Positions 11,543 through 22,714 of a stretch of 64,000 bases of DNA are shown piece after piece. Position 1 is the first letter of the stretch. Each line of letters starts with the position of its first letter. Source of the stretch: Zhengitettix transpicula (taxonomy: Eukaryota; Arthropoda; Insecta; Orthoptera; Tetrigidae); NCBI GenBank assembly GCA_037074705.1, contig CM073590.1, positions 38,835,895 through 38,899,894 of the forward strand, in the 5' to 3' direction. Below the pieces are notes generated by a model. That model ran no database searches. It was not told the DNA's origin and was given only the letters and a program-made list of their open reading frames with translations. The translations under genes and the position numbers were made by a program.

Positions 11543-12952
11543 AATGATTACTATTGATCCTTATTAATTTGCCCCACGTTGTGGTGCCAAAATGTAATAA
11601 TCAAAAAATGATGCATTAATTTGCCCCACGTTGTGGTAGCCAAAATGTAATAATTAAATATGATAGGCTTTTAATTATTTCACGTTGTTGTTTCCAAAAT
11701 TTAATGATAAAATATGATGGGTTTAAATAAAACGATTATAAACTTTAAAATAAACAAAATTTTATTTAGCAATACTTGAAACAAGTATACAATTTTAAAA
11801 ACATATCTCAATCTCTCAAAGGTCTTAACTGGGTTTGATAACGTCAGAACATTTAAACATAATCAAAGAACACAAAATTTAGATTTACATTAAATAGAAA
11901 TATTTATTCGTCTAGACATAGACGAAATTAATTATCGACGAACTTATTCTACAAGATGGATTTTAAATTTAAACAGTTTATTTTATCAACACAAAAGAAA
12001 AGAACGATATCTGACTTTATCTTTCAATTCGGTTTACATCTATGAATACAATGAAATTTTAACTTACGATTACTCAGGAAAATTTGGCTCGTTCATACAC
12101 ACACACTTTATATACTGGCCGTTTTAAACACTGATTCTAATAAACACTGTTGGTTTGACAAAAGTTGGTTCTCAATTCGTTAAGTAAATATTATTTGCTC
12201 GTTCTGAAGATTATTAGTCGCCGGATGCAGTGTCCTGGTCTCCTACAATCGAAGACAGTGGTCTAATTTGAGAATAGAATAGATTAGACTTCAGCATACA
12301 AAATGTTTATCGATGAATATTTGGCTAATTCACTCGCAGACTGCAACTTATAACACATTCTCCTCCCTTAAACGACGTCTCTTTTAAACACATCCTCCAG
12401 TCTCGGTGATCGCAGCACCACTGACCCCTCAAAAGCTTATCTCCTCCCTTATATACGCCCTGTCTCCTACTTTTCCATTGTTCGAAAACTTCGTCGCAAA
12501 TGCCAGTTGACAGATTCTTCCATTATCCCAAGATTTATATTATGCAGCTGCAGTTCCGTAGTCAGAAAATGGCTAACTACTCTGTCATGTCAAAAGCCGA
12601 CAATCGAGACAGGACGATCAATTACTTTGGACTTGTCTTTTCCACCCCCACACGCACGTGCACGGTTTCTCAAGACCACTCACCCAGCGCTTCCAAGATC
12701 GAAGAAATACTCAGTCCCAAGTAAACACGTTACAAAACTGCCCCTCCAACAGTCCAGACTATCAATCAGACACAATGCCTCACTTAACAGGCATTACATT
12801 ATGCCTCAGATTTAGTTTGAGAAAGGCACGTCGGTGCACGGTTCCGAATTCTCAAGACCAGTACTTCCAAGAACCTAAATAAATACGTTACAAAATGCCC
12901 CTCCAACAGTCCAGACTATCCATCACAAACAATGCCTCACTTAACAGGCATT

Positions 12953-12955
<3 letters not shown>
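11540..12955 (-). mobile_element. ATn-LTR element A
   Basis: It runs between (TA)n tracts (11,509-11,539 and 12,956-12,997). Read on the minus strand it begins TGTAATGCC at 12,955 and ends CATTACA at 11,540, with TG...CA termini. The family core is present: a splice-donor-like GTAAGT (complement at 12,062-12,067), the GTCAGAT block near 12,005-12,015 and the CCCAGTTAAGACC block near 11,820. At its 3' end are three modules resembling a tRNA-Lys primer-binding site, at about 11,569-11,590, 11,621-11,643 and 11,679-11,700, spaced 52-58 bp. Its 5' end carries a 157-bp tandem duplication (about 12,652-12,955). There is no coding capacity; frames at 12,500-12,882 are incidental. It behaves like a solo LTR with extra PBS-containing tail copies. 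Confidence 0.65.
12652..12955 (-). repeat. 157-bp tandem duplication at 5' end of element A
   Basis: CCCCTCCAACAGTCCAGAC and GCCTCACTTAACAGGCATTAC each occur twice with a period of 157 bp (for example starts at 12,741 and 12,898). The inner copy therefore retains a second LTR-terminus-like ACAGGCATTACA. Confidence 0.7.

Positions 12956-12997
<42 letters not shown>
12956..12997. repeat. (TA)n microsatellite between elements A and B
   Basis: A 42-nt uninterrupted TA tract separates the two facing 5' ends (CATTACA on the left, TGTAATAC on the right). Together these form a perfect palindromic junction. Confidence 0.9.
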
Positions 12998-13000
<3 letters not shown>

Positions 13001-14669
13001 AATACAAATTAGAGGCAATTAGGGATTTGATAATTGGATTGTTATCGGCGAGAATATCAAAAGCAACAATGTACAGGCGAGCCTTTGTCGGTGGCAGGCT
13101 TTCTAAAACTCAAGTCTAACGGCAGCAGTCGCAGGCAGAAATTCATGACGAAAAGACTCGGGTAGAATTTGATCAAGTAAAGGTTGCGGACAGATCTTCA
13201 TCGAGTAAAAGTTGTGGCACATAGAGTTATATTGAGTAAAGTTTGGACATATAAACTCAATAAGTAAAGCCATAGGTAGAAATTAAACTAGTAAAAAAAA
13301 ACCTGTTCGCAAATTTCATCGAGAAGAAGTTGATAACAATTTTTTTAGGGTAACAGGCTACATGATGGTAATCCACTTTGGGGAACTCCCCTTTAATTGA
13401 ATAGGAAGGGATTTGAAAAGGGGGATGTGAAAGGTAGAGGAAGGTAGCCAAGGGTTAACTAGTGCCCCCGGGATATATTTTAAGGACCCTACCTGGCATT
13501 CGCCTAAAGAAATGCACGGAAAACCCTAGGATAACCTGCATCAGGTAGGTCGGGCATTGGGTACTTGTCCCACGCCCTTCCGATAGCGGGAGAGGAGTTT
13601 GCTGTGGGGACGCAGCATTCTCTTCTCCGCGCCTCGACCTGTTTAGGAGGCAGCTGGCCGACTATTCCAATGGGAATATCGGACAACTCTTACCGTATGC
13701 CCAAGGTCTGTGACCCCGGAACATACAGCTCTCAGAACAGGCCGAGGTGCCTCGGCTTGTAGTAACCTTAGTTCAAAAACGGAGAGGAAACGGCATACCC
13801 AAAGGTAGCCCCTTCGTATCTTTCCTAAAAGGTTCTGCCTGCGAGAGAACATCCCTCGCAGGTATTACCTGCGAGAGAATAGCCCTCGCAGACTTTCGCC
13901 TCCTCGATCAATGCAGGGAAAACCCTACTGCTGACCAATAGTTAGAACGAGAAATAACATATTCGCTGGTTTGAGAGAGACTTAATACCGAGGACCACAG
14001 GAGCTGTACGGAGTAATAGTTCCAGTGGATAGATACCAAAGTTTTGGACAGTGTTTTGAAATAAATTTAAATTCTGTGAAATTATGGCCTGTTAGATGTG
14101 AAAAGTGTATTGTGCATCAGAGCCCAAAACGAATGCCTGGTACCAGCAAAGAGACTGTAAGTAGAAAAAATTTAATACAAGTTTTGTAAACGATAAATAA
14201 GGATCAAATCGTCAGATTTCGGTATCAAGTTTATTTTATTGTTTAACTCTAATTATGTAAAAAAATTTGATTGTTAATTTAAATGTAAAATTATTGGTTC
14301 TTTATTTATAAGGCCAAAATAAACGACCCTGTGATGAGAGTTGATAAAATCTATAAAATAGCAAGAACACAAATGTAAATAATCACGTCAAGAAATTTTG
14401 TAATTTTACTTTAAATAAGTTAATTGATTTGTTAAGTTAAAATTTGGTAGATCATTTAGCAACGTTCTCATTTTTTAAAATTTAATAAAATAAAATTCAT
14501 CTATTAATCAATTGCTCAAATTTGGTTAATTTTCAATTCATTACAAATTAGCGTCATTAACGTGTGGTCAACCATTGAATTCTTTTAATTATTTGTTGAT
14601 ATTACATTTTGGCACCCTCAACGTGGGGCAAATTAATTGTTAATTAATTAAAATCATTTAATTACTACA
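12998..14669 (+). mobile_element. ATn-LTR element B with nested retroposon
   Basis: It begins TGTAATAC after the TA tract and ends ACTACA before ATATATAT. The family core is seen: GTAAGTA at 14,157-14,163, GTAAACGATAAA then GTCAGATTTCGG at about 14,190-14,223, and a CCAAAATAAACGACCCTG block near 14,313. One PBS-like module, TTGGCACCCTCAACGTGGGG, lies at about 14,609-14,628 and follows ATATTACA, which would be a normal LTR 3' end. A GC-rich retroposon (13,347-13,935) interrupts the 5' half; without it the element is about 1.08 kb. There is no coding capacity. Confidence 0.65.
13347..13935 (-). mobile_element. GC-rich retroposon, copy 4 (nested in element B)
   Basis: This is a nearly complete family copy preceded by a short T-run (A-tail of a minus insertion). 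It includes the hairpin-containing 5' end near 13,849-13,900, where the CTGCGAG stem unit is repeated. The right edge also contains an AATGCAGGGAAAACCCT piece that belongs to the middle of the family, so this edge is rearranged. It post-dates insertion of element B. Confidence 0.8.
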
Positions 14670-15593
14670 ATATATATTAAAATAATAAAAATATGAATAT
14701 TAGGAAAGAGAGTTCAGAAATACGAAAAAATTAAGCACAGATTTTAAACAATCAAATAGTGAAAGGATAATTAAAACAGATTTTTTAGTATTTTGGTTAA
14801 TTTATGGATCTTTAAAATCTTCTTCATATAAAACCATTATTTTAGAAACCGTGGAATTGACATTTAAGATTCTTCTAAAATATATTAGATTTTTGGTAAC
14901 AAACGTATGGCATTAGATTTATTTATACAATAATAAATAACTTAAAATTTGCAAAGAATTTGAAGATCCCATCAAAAATTTTGACAAACACTACGTAATA
15001 TATCAAATAGATTGGTTGTAGTGATAAGAATGGTACGAGACAAAAATAGTTTTAAAAATTTAATTAGACAAAAATTTTATTTTCCTAATTTGAAACGTAC
15101 TTTTCAGAAAAAATTAAGATTTAATTATGCATGTTTGGCATATGTTCATTGGGTTAATGTCAAAATTTTAAATATGGTGCGAAAATACTTTTCGAGATAA
15201 ATGAGTCAAATGCTACAGATCAGATATAATAATCAGGAAATTGTCAAAAAAATTAACCAAAAAATCTTAATCTTATGATTCATTATTACAGTAATTGGAT
15301 TACTTTCCACAAATAGTCGGCTGTTTATTATATATTCAATTAATAATTCAATTTACAAGACGACTGTTTTTAACTTTACGTTATCATTTTTGCAGAGGTC
15401 AGTCCAGAAAATGAGCATCAGGTTTAAATATGTTATATTTAAATTTATGAATGATAGAGCATTATTTTAATTGCACACAATTGATATTGAATGTAAGATA
15501 CTTAATTATTATTTTCATCTCAGAAATTGATGTTTAATTGCTTTTAATTTTCATTATTTCAGATTTGGAAGTTATTAACTACCACATAAATAT
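14670..15593. other. AT-rich DNA without recognisable gene
   Basis: Very AT-rich. A 62-codon frame at 15,012-15,200 is Lys/Arg/Phe-rich and has no recognisable domain. Confidence 0.5.
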
Positions 15594-16213
15594 TGTAACA
15601 CATTTTATGTAGCCCCACAGTTTGATGCCATAAAGTAATAGATTTGGAGCCCCATTCAGCGACTCATTTTTCCACATGTGTTAGATAATAGCTTTTTTCT
15701 CGAAGATGGGTTTTTAACTAGCTCCAGATATTTTTTTAAAGGAATAAATTATTAATACTTTCAAACAATTAAATAACTTTTTTAAATCGAGACATGACAT
15801 ATGAAATTTTCCTCAGTTGTGACAAGTTTATGAAGATTGTTAATGCGATTTTACTCGCTCCTACCTGAGAACCGCAGTCTTGACACGAGCACCTTCCGGA
15901 GACGCACTAAATTACCGCGTACTTGCAATCCGTGCCGCACTCTCAACACTGCCGGCGGTACTGTTGCGTTTTCTTCGCTTTTGAGGTTTGTCAACTGAAT
16001 AGTACATTGTGTCGCTCTAGGCTCTTGTATTTTTAGGTTTCTTAGCACCCGAAGAAAGGAACAAGGTTTTGAGAAACGTTGTGTGATATTTATATCATCA
16101 CTTCTTCTGTCTCTATTTGGCTATCTTTCTCATTACAGAACAGCAGCGCCGACGATCAAGGCAAATACAAAACAACAGGGGCGCTCCCTCAATCGCCCGA
16201 TTGTTATGTTACA
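15594..16213 (-). mobile_element. Possible ATn-LTR remnant
   Basis: It opens TGTAACACA after ATAT and closes ATGTTACA before ATATG, matching the family's TG...CA termini. A reverse-oriented PBS-like module (AGCCCCACAGTTTGATGCCA) lies at 15,611-15,630. No clear splice-donor block was seen, and the right half contains an unrelated hammerhead-like block, so this is a low-confidence, probably composite, assignment. Confidence 0.3.
16045..16135 (+). repeat. Hammerhead-like block, copy 1 (Penelope-like origin possible)
   Basis: This roughly 90-bp segment is shared with 34,155-34,255. It contains CCGAAGA, then AAGG...AAGGTTTTGA, then GAAACGTTGTG, then a conserved tail ending CTATCTTTCTCATTA. The order CUGANGA-stem-GAAA resembles a hammerhead ribozyme core, here with one core substitution (CC for CU). 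Confidence 0.35.
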
Positions 16214-16470
16214 ATATGTAGACAATTTTTAAATTACTTTTAAAATTCTCCGAACTATTAATGTTATTTCCTGAAGTGGACCTAATTTCAGAACTAAACA
16301 TCGAAGTTAATATAATAGATTTCTATATGAATAAAATGTAATTTTTCACTGAATTCCATATTTATGACATATTTTAAGAATGCCAGATAATTTTCCATCC
16401 AAATAGAGTTTTAACGATTATTATTTGAAATTTTGTTTTGAAACTTTGACGATGTTCGGTCATATCATCT

Positions 16471-17145
16471 TCTATATAATAAAAAAGCGTGTATATTTGT
16501 ATGTATGTATTTAAGTTAATCGTTATACAAATTTTAACTTGTGGAGAGATTGCAACATAACTTGGTACACATATTCTTCAAGACACGACAAACGGTACTG
16601 TGGGGTTGAGAAACCCCTAGCATAAAGGTGTAAAGAATTATAATTTTAAAATGTGATCATTTTGTGTTAAATTACTGCGCGTCAAGTGACCCTGACATCC
16701 TGCAAAAGAGAGAGAGACGGTACTACTTGACGAATAAAGAAAATAGTCTTTTTCCATAATGAAATAAAGCAGAAATATTTTCATGGAATAAAAAAAATTG
16801 TATCCAGTAAGCTTCTATTGAATGATAATTAAACACAATACGAAATACTTTACGATAGTTGCGGAAAATGTAAGTTAAATGTTTTGCCCTATTAGTGACT
16901 CCAATATGACGACTATTTGTTTACATTGTGAATCTAGCTAACAATTTCATTAATTAAATCTTTCGTAATGTCTTAATACTAAGGAACAATTATATCCTGC
17001 AATACTCAAGGAGTGTGTTTAAGTATTCTATTCTTAAATACATGTACGGAATTAGGAACAATTAGATTTAGGTTAAATCTCTTCCTGACTTAACTTTTCT
17101 GGTTTATATAAATCAGTAGACGGGCAACGCCGGGCACCCAGCTAA
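16471..17145 (+). mobile_element. Helitron-like non-autonomous element
   Basis: The left end starts TCTATATAATAAAAAAGCG followed by TGTATGTATG. The right end is GGGCAACGCCGGGCACCCAG followed by CTAA. A 5' TC, a GC-rich 3' hairpin and a CTRR terminus are the usual Helitron marks. A related 3' end, GCCGAGCACCCAGCTAG, occurs at 23,163-23,179. There is no helicase or Rep coding. The assignment rests on the ends only. Confidence 0.4.
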
Positions 17146-17592
17146 TAGAGAATAATTAAAAATTGGTGAATATACGTATCAAAACTTTTTACAGAATTAC
17201 TGTAAGATTCGCATGTTTCTGGATAAAACTCAAAATTTGATAAAAATGAATAAATTTAAAATATGAAGGAACAAATAACTTGAACATTTGACGGTGTATA
17301 TAAAAATATTTAGACCATTAGTGATATTACAATAAAATATTGTGAATGGATGTCAAATAATTGGATTATATAAATGCATAAACTAAAAATGGCTTTATTT
17401 TTATGTTTTATAATACGGATGACTATGGAAAAAGTCGAAAGCTATCATTAATTTCAAAATTGATCAATATTCTGGAATAAATGCATTAAAACGTTTTTAT
17501 ACATACCGGTGACTGATAAAAACAACATTGGTGTCTAATGTAAGCGTAATAATATTTTATGTTTTCATTGGTCCACTAAAAAACGTAAATAT

Positions 17593-18120
17593 TCACCGTT
17601 CTAGTATGATTTGTTTGAAACGCATTCTAATTATCTCTTCGTATGGCGTGAGGAAATCCATGACGTTTTGCCCTGTTGAAGGTTGATAAAAAAAAAAGCA
17701 ATATTCAGGAAGACAAATTTGTCTATATGAAAACGATGTTAAAGAGTTCAAATCAATGTTGTTGTTTTTTCCAAAAGGAAAACTTTGAGACGCGACCTTA
17801 GAAATTGGTGGTATCAAGTGGCTACTGGCCGGTGTCTCTTTGAATTGCCCTGAATCGCTGACGATGAGCGTCAAGAGGACGCTAAGCGTTTTGCCAGCAG
17901 CGACCGCGGTAACGAGCTGTCCGTGGCGCGTGATAAGCGGTCGCCGCCGACAAGCGTCTGACTGCCGCTTAATTTCTCTTGGGACCCTACAGCGTTTTTT
18001 TTCCACAAGGTTGCGGCTTTCTCCTCTCAACCCTTTAGCTGCCTCAAAACTAATAACTTCAGACAGTATATTTATTCAGCTAGTTATGCTGCGGCATAGC
18101 ACGTCGGCGTCTTTCTAGGA
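17593..18120. other. GC-richer island, unidentified
   Basis: GC content rises sharply at about 17,840-18,010, with CpG-containing sequence. A 145-codon minus frame (17,593-18,030) and a 92-codon plus frame (17,840-18,118) overlap it. I recognise no domain in either, and the minus frame continues into AT-rich DNA. It could be an old transposon fragment, an exon I do not recognise, or neither. Confidence 0.3.
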
Positions 18121-20033
18121 TAATGCTATTTTTTAAGACAGTAATAATGTTTAAGAATCAAAAAATGAGGTAAAATTAACATTAAATGAAACCAAAAAAA
18201 CTTATTAAAGCATTAAAAAATTAAAATCTAATATGCTCAACTCTAATTTATCTAATTACAATGACTCCAAAAATCTTGCATACGGACAATTTATTTCTTG
18301 TCCATATCCATACTTTTGGGAGCATTTAATGAGGCACAGTCTTGATGTCAGTAAGAGTTCGCAAAATTATTTACGTCGACTGTAATTATAATAGTTTATA
18401 TTACGAATACGTAATATTTATTTCCATTTAAATAACTATCCCAGAAAGATAGGAGAAATAACAAATTCGATTTCAAGACGCGATACAGAGCAATAACACC
18501 TTTGGTATCGCGATTTGGAGCGGTCAGATTATGGTACAAGTCGTGACTGTGGAAAAGCGTGTCGTTAAGACCGAGTCAAGCTTCTGAACGACGACGCCTG
18601 TCAATCAATGATGTCCTTTGCGGCCGCCATGATGCGTCACTTTGCCGACATCCACCTTCTCAATATCTTTGCAAAATTACTTTTAGCCAGTATAGCATTT
18701 CCAGGGTCTTAAATATGCCGAATAGGGTAATTTAAACATATATTCGTAATGGTTCACTCCATCAATGGCCTTGAGATGAAGACTAAACTATTTTGTATCC
18801 CTACAATCAATTGACTACTTCAATATTTTATATTTAATTCACTAATAAATTTTTGTTCTGCTAAAGTAATATTTATAAATTAATTAAATTCATTTCTATT
18901 TTTAACAAATAAATTCCCCATCCATGAGAAATAATATTAAAGAATTAAAACCGCTGTACTAAATTGTGTCTTATATTTTCTGTCATATCCTCCGCTATAT
19001 CACAATATTTTTCGTATCTTTCTCTTCTTCGTATTAGGTTTAATCTCTTATTTCCCTAGCGTCAATTTTTAAGCACTCCGGAGAACACACTCCTCATTTT
19101 GTGCATGTCAAATAGGACTTAAAAATTCCGCCCTCAAAATTAAAATTTCTCGTCCATATAGCCTTTCATGAACCTGACCTCAAATGCACGCATTTTTACA
19201 CTTCGCTGACAGCTTCGTTGTAGAAAATTTTGCACTTTATTAAATTTCACGTACAAATAAACTGCATCGTGTTGTCACACTCAAGTCAGGTAAGAATTAT
19301 CTTTATAATCGTGACAAACAAGCTCATAAACGTTTTTCCGCAGGAAATATTATGCTCAATATAAACAAAATAATATATAGATTAATAACAGTTCCTCTGA
19401 AACGTTCTCCCAGTTACAAGATCCTGCGTTGCGGTGACCGTTTTCAAGGCTTTACTGCAGTCGATGATTCATTAATTAATTACTATGATTTTTCATAATT
19501 GTAACCGTGATCGCAATTAAATTTCTGTATTTTTTATTTTGTTTTATTATTATTATTTTATTTTATTGTGAAACTCCTCACCCCATATTAACCCTAAAAT
19601 TGCCAAGGTTTTTAATTAATTGATATAATACAACCCTAAATACATATTTTTTTTGGTCGTATTTACTTCGTTGCACCTGTTCAGGCTTCTACGACTGCAT
19701 TTATTATCAATATGCTTATTAAAATACGGCGAAGTCAAATATTCTTTCTGACGTTTTCTTAGTACAATATCTAGTATGATAACTTTAAAATATGTTACAT
19801 TCGTTCCAACTTTGGATAGTTACATAACATATTTGACGTAACAATATTCTTTTTCTAGTAGCTCTAGAAGTTGTCTTCAATTAACTGATTAGTGCATGAT
19901 TGACCCAATATAAAAGATAATATTTTAGACATTCGATTTTCCTAAAGTCAGATTTAACTTTGTTACGAATATTTATATGAATTTGTAGTGGCTTATTAAT
20001 TCTTAATAATACTCAAAACGACCTTTGTACAGA
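18121..20033. other. Mostly AT-rich DNA; small GC-rich patch
   Basis: A GC-richer patch lies at about 18,480-18,670 (includes GCGGCCGCCATGATGCG) without a recognisable product. The rest is AT-rich, with no gene or repeat that I can name. Confidence 0.45.
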
Positions 20034-20035
20034 TA

Positions 20036-20206
20036 CTTTCAAAACAGAGAACAAAAACTTAAAACATTTAAATTTAAAAGTTTAGGACGTTCCAACGCGG
20101 ATTGGAGTCATTTTCCAACGGAGAAAAGCTTGAAACTTAAGTTAAGCGTCAAAATGTTCGGAAATTATAAAATTTCTTAGTTTTTGTTCTCTATTTTAAA
20201 TTTGTC
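20036..20206. repeat. Short inverted-repeat (MITE-like) unit
   Basis: CAGAGAACAAAAACT at about 20,045-20,059 is mirrored by AGTTTTTGTTCTCTATTTTA at about 20,179-20,198. The arms are about 30 nt around a spacer of about 100 nt. The length and AT-rich ends suit a small MITE; target-site duplications were not resolved. Confidence 0.45.
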
Positions 20207-20338
20207 TGTCCAGAGGTCGCTTTTAGTATTATAATTTTTAACATACATTAATTTCTATTTTATACTTTGGATTTACTAGTTACTTCACCCAATGTCATTA
20301 GTCTCTTTAATATAGAGTATTCTTTTATTGTAAATTGA

Positions 20339-20870
20339 TTAAATGCGTCGAGCTATATTGTTTTGGTGCATGATACCATCACCTTCGCGGGGGTGGTCGT
20401 TAAAGAGATCAGCGCTATCTCCGAAGCCAATAAAAGCCAGTCGACCAGCTTGGTAATGTGTCGGAGAATAGTGCGCTTTTAGATTATATAGGCTGTCAAG
20501 CATCCGTAAATCTCTGCTGGGTGTTGCGAGCAGCAAAGGACCTCCCCGGAGGTGGGGGAAGGAAAGTAACACTTCCCCTTGGATGGATCTACGCGTTTCA
20601 AAGGACTTCGGGAAAGTGCTGCTCCACCTTCTCGTGGTAGTCGCTTTGGTCCATCCTGGTACGTGCTAATTTTTTCTGAACGGCTGACCGGGACCGTCGT
20701 GCATTGAACCTGGTACTGAAGTCTGTGGCATAGTGTCCAACAATTCAGAATCCGCAGATCTTCACTTTTACCATGGCCAGCTTGACTCGCATATGGAGTT
20801 GTATTCAAAAAGTCTGTGTAAGAACAACTATCAACCATTATAAAGCTCCTCCTCAGATCCTACTATCTTC
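20339..20870. other. GC-rich unclassified segment
   Basis: It is clearly GC-richer than its neighbours, with frames on both strands (minus 119 codons at 20,479-20,838; minus 77 codons at 20,339-20,572). It contains a GACCTCCCCGGAGGTGGGG palindromic stretch near 20,540. No protein family is recognised. It may be part of a transposon whose other parts are missing here. Confidence 0.35.
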
Positions 20871-21849
20871 AAGCTCACCACCATATACACGCTAATCGGA
20901 CATAAAAATTTACTTTATGAAATGAAAATTCATATTTAAATGTAGGATTTGTCGGCATATTGATAAATAATAGCGTAACGAAAATGAAACGCTGAGAAAG
21001 GTGTTGGGAGATTATATTATACACAACAACACAAAATTGGGTTGAATCTCACGTGTTTCAGTATTAGTTACGCTTTTAACCTGAGGCAAGCATTACTGAG
21101 GCGACACTTTACAAGTACCCACCACAGTAGGAAATAATTTAGCCCTTTGGGGAAAATTTTATGGCACATCGCCCTGTTACCACTTATAGAACTACGGGAA
21201 ACTGTGTTTTGCGATAGGATCTCAAAGCAGATATGAGAGGTGAATATTTAATAATAAAATATTTTCAATAATACACAAAGTGTTTGTTTTCATCTTTCTA
21301 CGTCAAACAACACATCCCGAGGACAATTTTACACTCAAAACCATAATTAATAAATCACCGACCATAAACTTGAAACAAAATTAACAATATAGTCTGTTAA
21401 TTGTTTGAAATTGAATTTCGAATAATTACCACCGTAATTCAAATACGCACATCACGAGTAATTACGGTGTATAAATCGCAATAATTAAAATTTATGTGCA
21501 GTCTCTCACAAAATATATTAGATAAAACCTGACGTGTTTAATTCAATTCAAGGTAGAAAACAACTGCAATGAACACTGATGTTCCCAAACAGTTGTTGAT
21601 GATAATTACATTTGACAAAATCGCAAATTATCATTTTTCAATTAAAGTTAAAATAAAATTAATTCAGCTACTATCGCCAAATTCTATAACAAATTTTAAC
21701 TTTGTATTAATCTTCAAAGACGTCTGTTAAGACGAACACTTCCCATAATCAAATAATCTAATTATAATAAATACAATTGACTGTACGTGTTTTTTATACA
21801 AGGGTAGGTGAAAAGTCTTTAAACATACACCGGTAGCAGTCTGCACTTC
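20871..21849. other. AT-rich DNA; one small hairpin
   Basis: No gene was seen. A 10-bp stem, CACCGTAATT/AATTACGGTG, with a 20-nt loop lies at 21,430-21,469. Confidence 0.5.
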
Positions 21850-22220
21850 AGGATAGTGTGGGATTCTTACCCACTAAAAAACACCTCCCTTTCCATCGAT
21901 GACCAATAATTGCTTCCAGCGGAACTGCAGTTAAGTATTCCTTCGTAGGAAGCGGTCTTAGCTGTGACTGTTTCTCCTATTATGGACTATTCTCCGTTTC
22001 AACTTTGCGTAGCTCCTTTATAACCATAGTGGTGTGTTTGCTGCTGGTCTTCCACTTGTCTGCTGACTCCAGCATCACAGAAACCAGATTGGCAGGTGTT
22101 ATTTCAATATTTACTTCGTCGCTAAGAATATTTCTTATACTTTCAGGATGAGGACATTTAAAAAAGCGTGTTCAACGCATTCCTTCTCCTTACCACAGTT
22201 CAAGCGCATGCTGCATCATA
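21850..22220 (-). pseudogene. 3' end of a LINE ORF2 (zinc-knuckle-like tail), frameshifted
   Basis: Read on the minus strand from about 22,212, the sequence encodes CGKEKECVEHAFL and then, after a +1 shift, CPHPESIRNIL followed by about 55 more residues to a stop at 21,980-21,982. The spacing Cys..Cys..His..Cys followed by Pro and Arg matches the C-terminal CCHC-like motif that follows the reverse transcriptase in R1/Jockey/I-type LINEs. Only this 3' end is present, consistent with 5' truncation. The frameshift and absence of the RT domain make it non-functional. The clade is not resolved. Confidence 0.6.
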
Positions 22221-22714
22221 ACTCTCAACGCACGCAGTCTATACGTGGCCGTTGCGGCGTGTGTGTGTTTGTTTGTGAGTATGCATACAAATACAAACGC
22301 ATGGAGAATGCGTGTTCCTTTAGAACCGTATACAAACACTGTAACGACTACCACCACTAAACGCGGGGGTGGAAATTTTTAAACATAGTTAAACGGCCGA
22401 TATTTAAATCGAATGTTAACTCTCGGTGTCTATTTGACAGATACTCTTTCTCCCGATGTTGGTTTTGTATAATTTGAACCTCTTCCGGTATGACATTGGA
22501 GCACTCGTAGCGGTGGAGGTGGTGGGGCGTTATGTAAAAATAACACGAAAACAAACGGGGTTTTGGATGTACCTGAGTTTAATTATGACATTCAACTTGC
22601 ATGTTAAATTGTACTTCAATTGTAGGATTGGGGGTGGAAGGGGAAAACAATGTTTTGTGTGCAAGTTTAAACACATGTAACAATTTCGACGGAATTTTGT
22701 GGTGTAGTTTTTCT

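Noticed and set aside
12500..12882. Three overlapping plus frames of 74-102 codons
   Set aside because: They lie in the tandemly duplicated 5' end of minus-strand element A; no conserved protein.
11540..12955. CRISPR-like array from the ~57-bp spaced PBS modules
   Set aside because: The context is eukaryotic transposon DNA, modules are diverged, and the spacers are similar to one another.
17593..18030. 145-codon minus frame as a host gene
   Set aside because: No domain, no splice context and strongly uneven composition; kept only as an unidentified GC-richer island.
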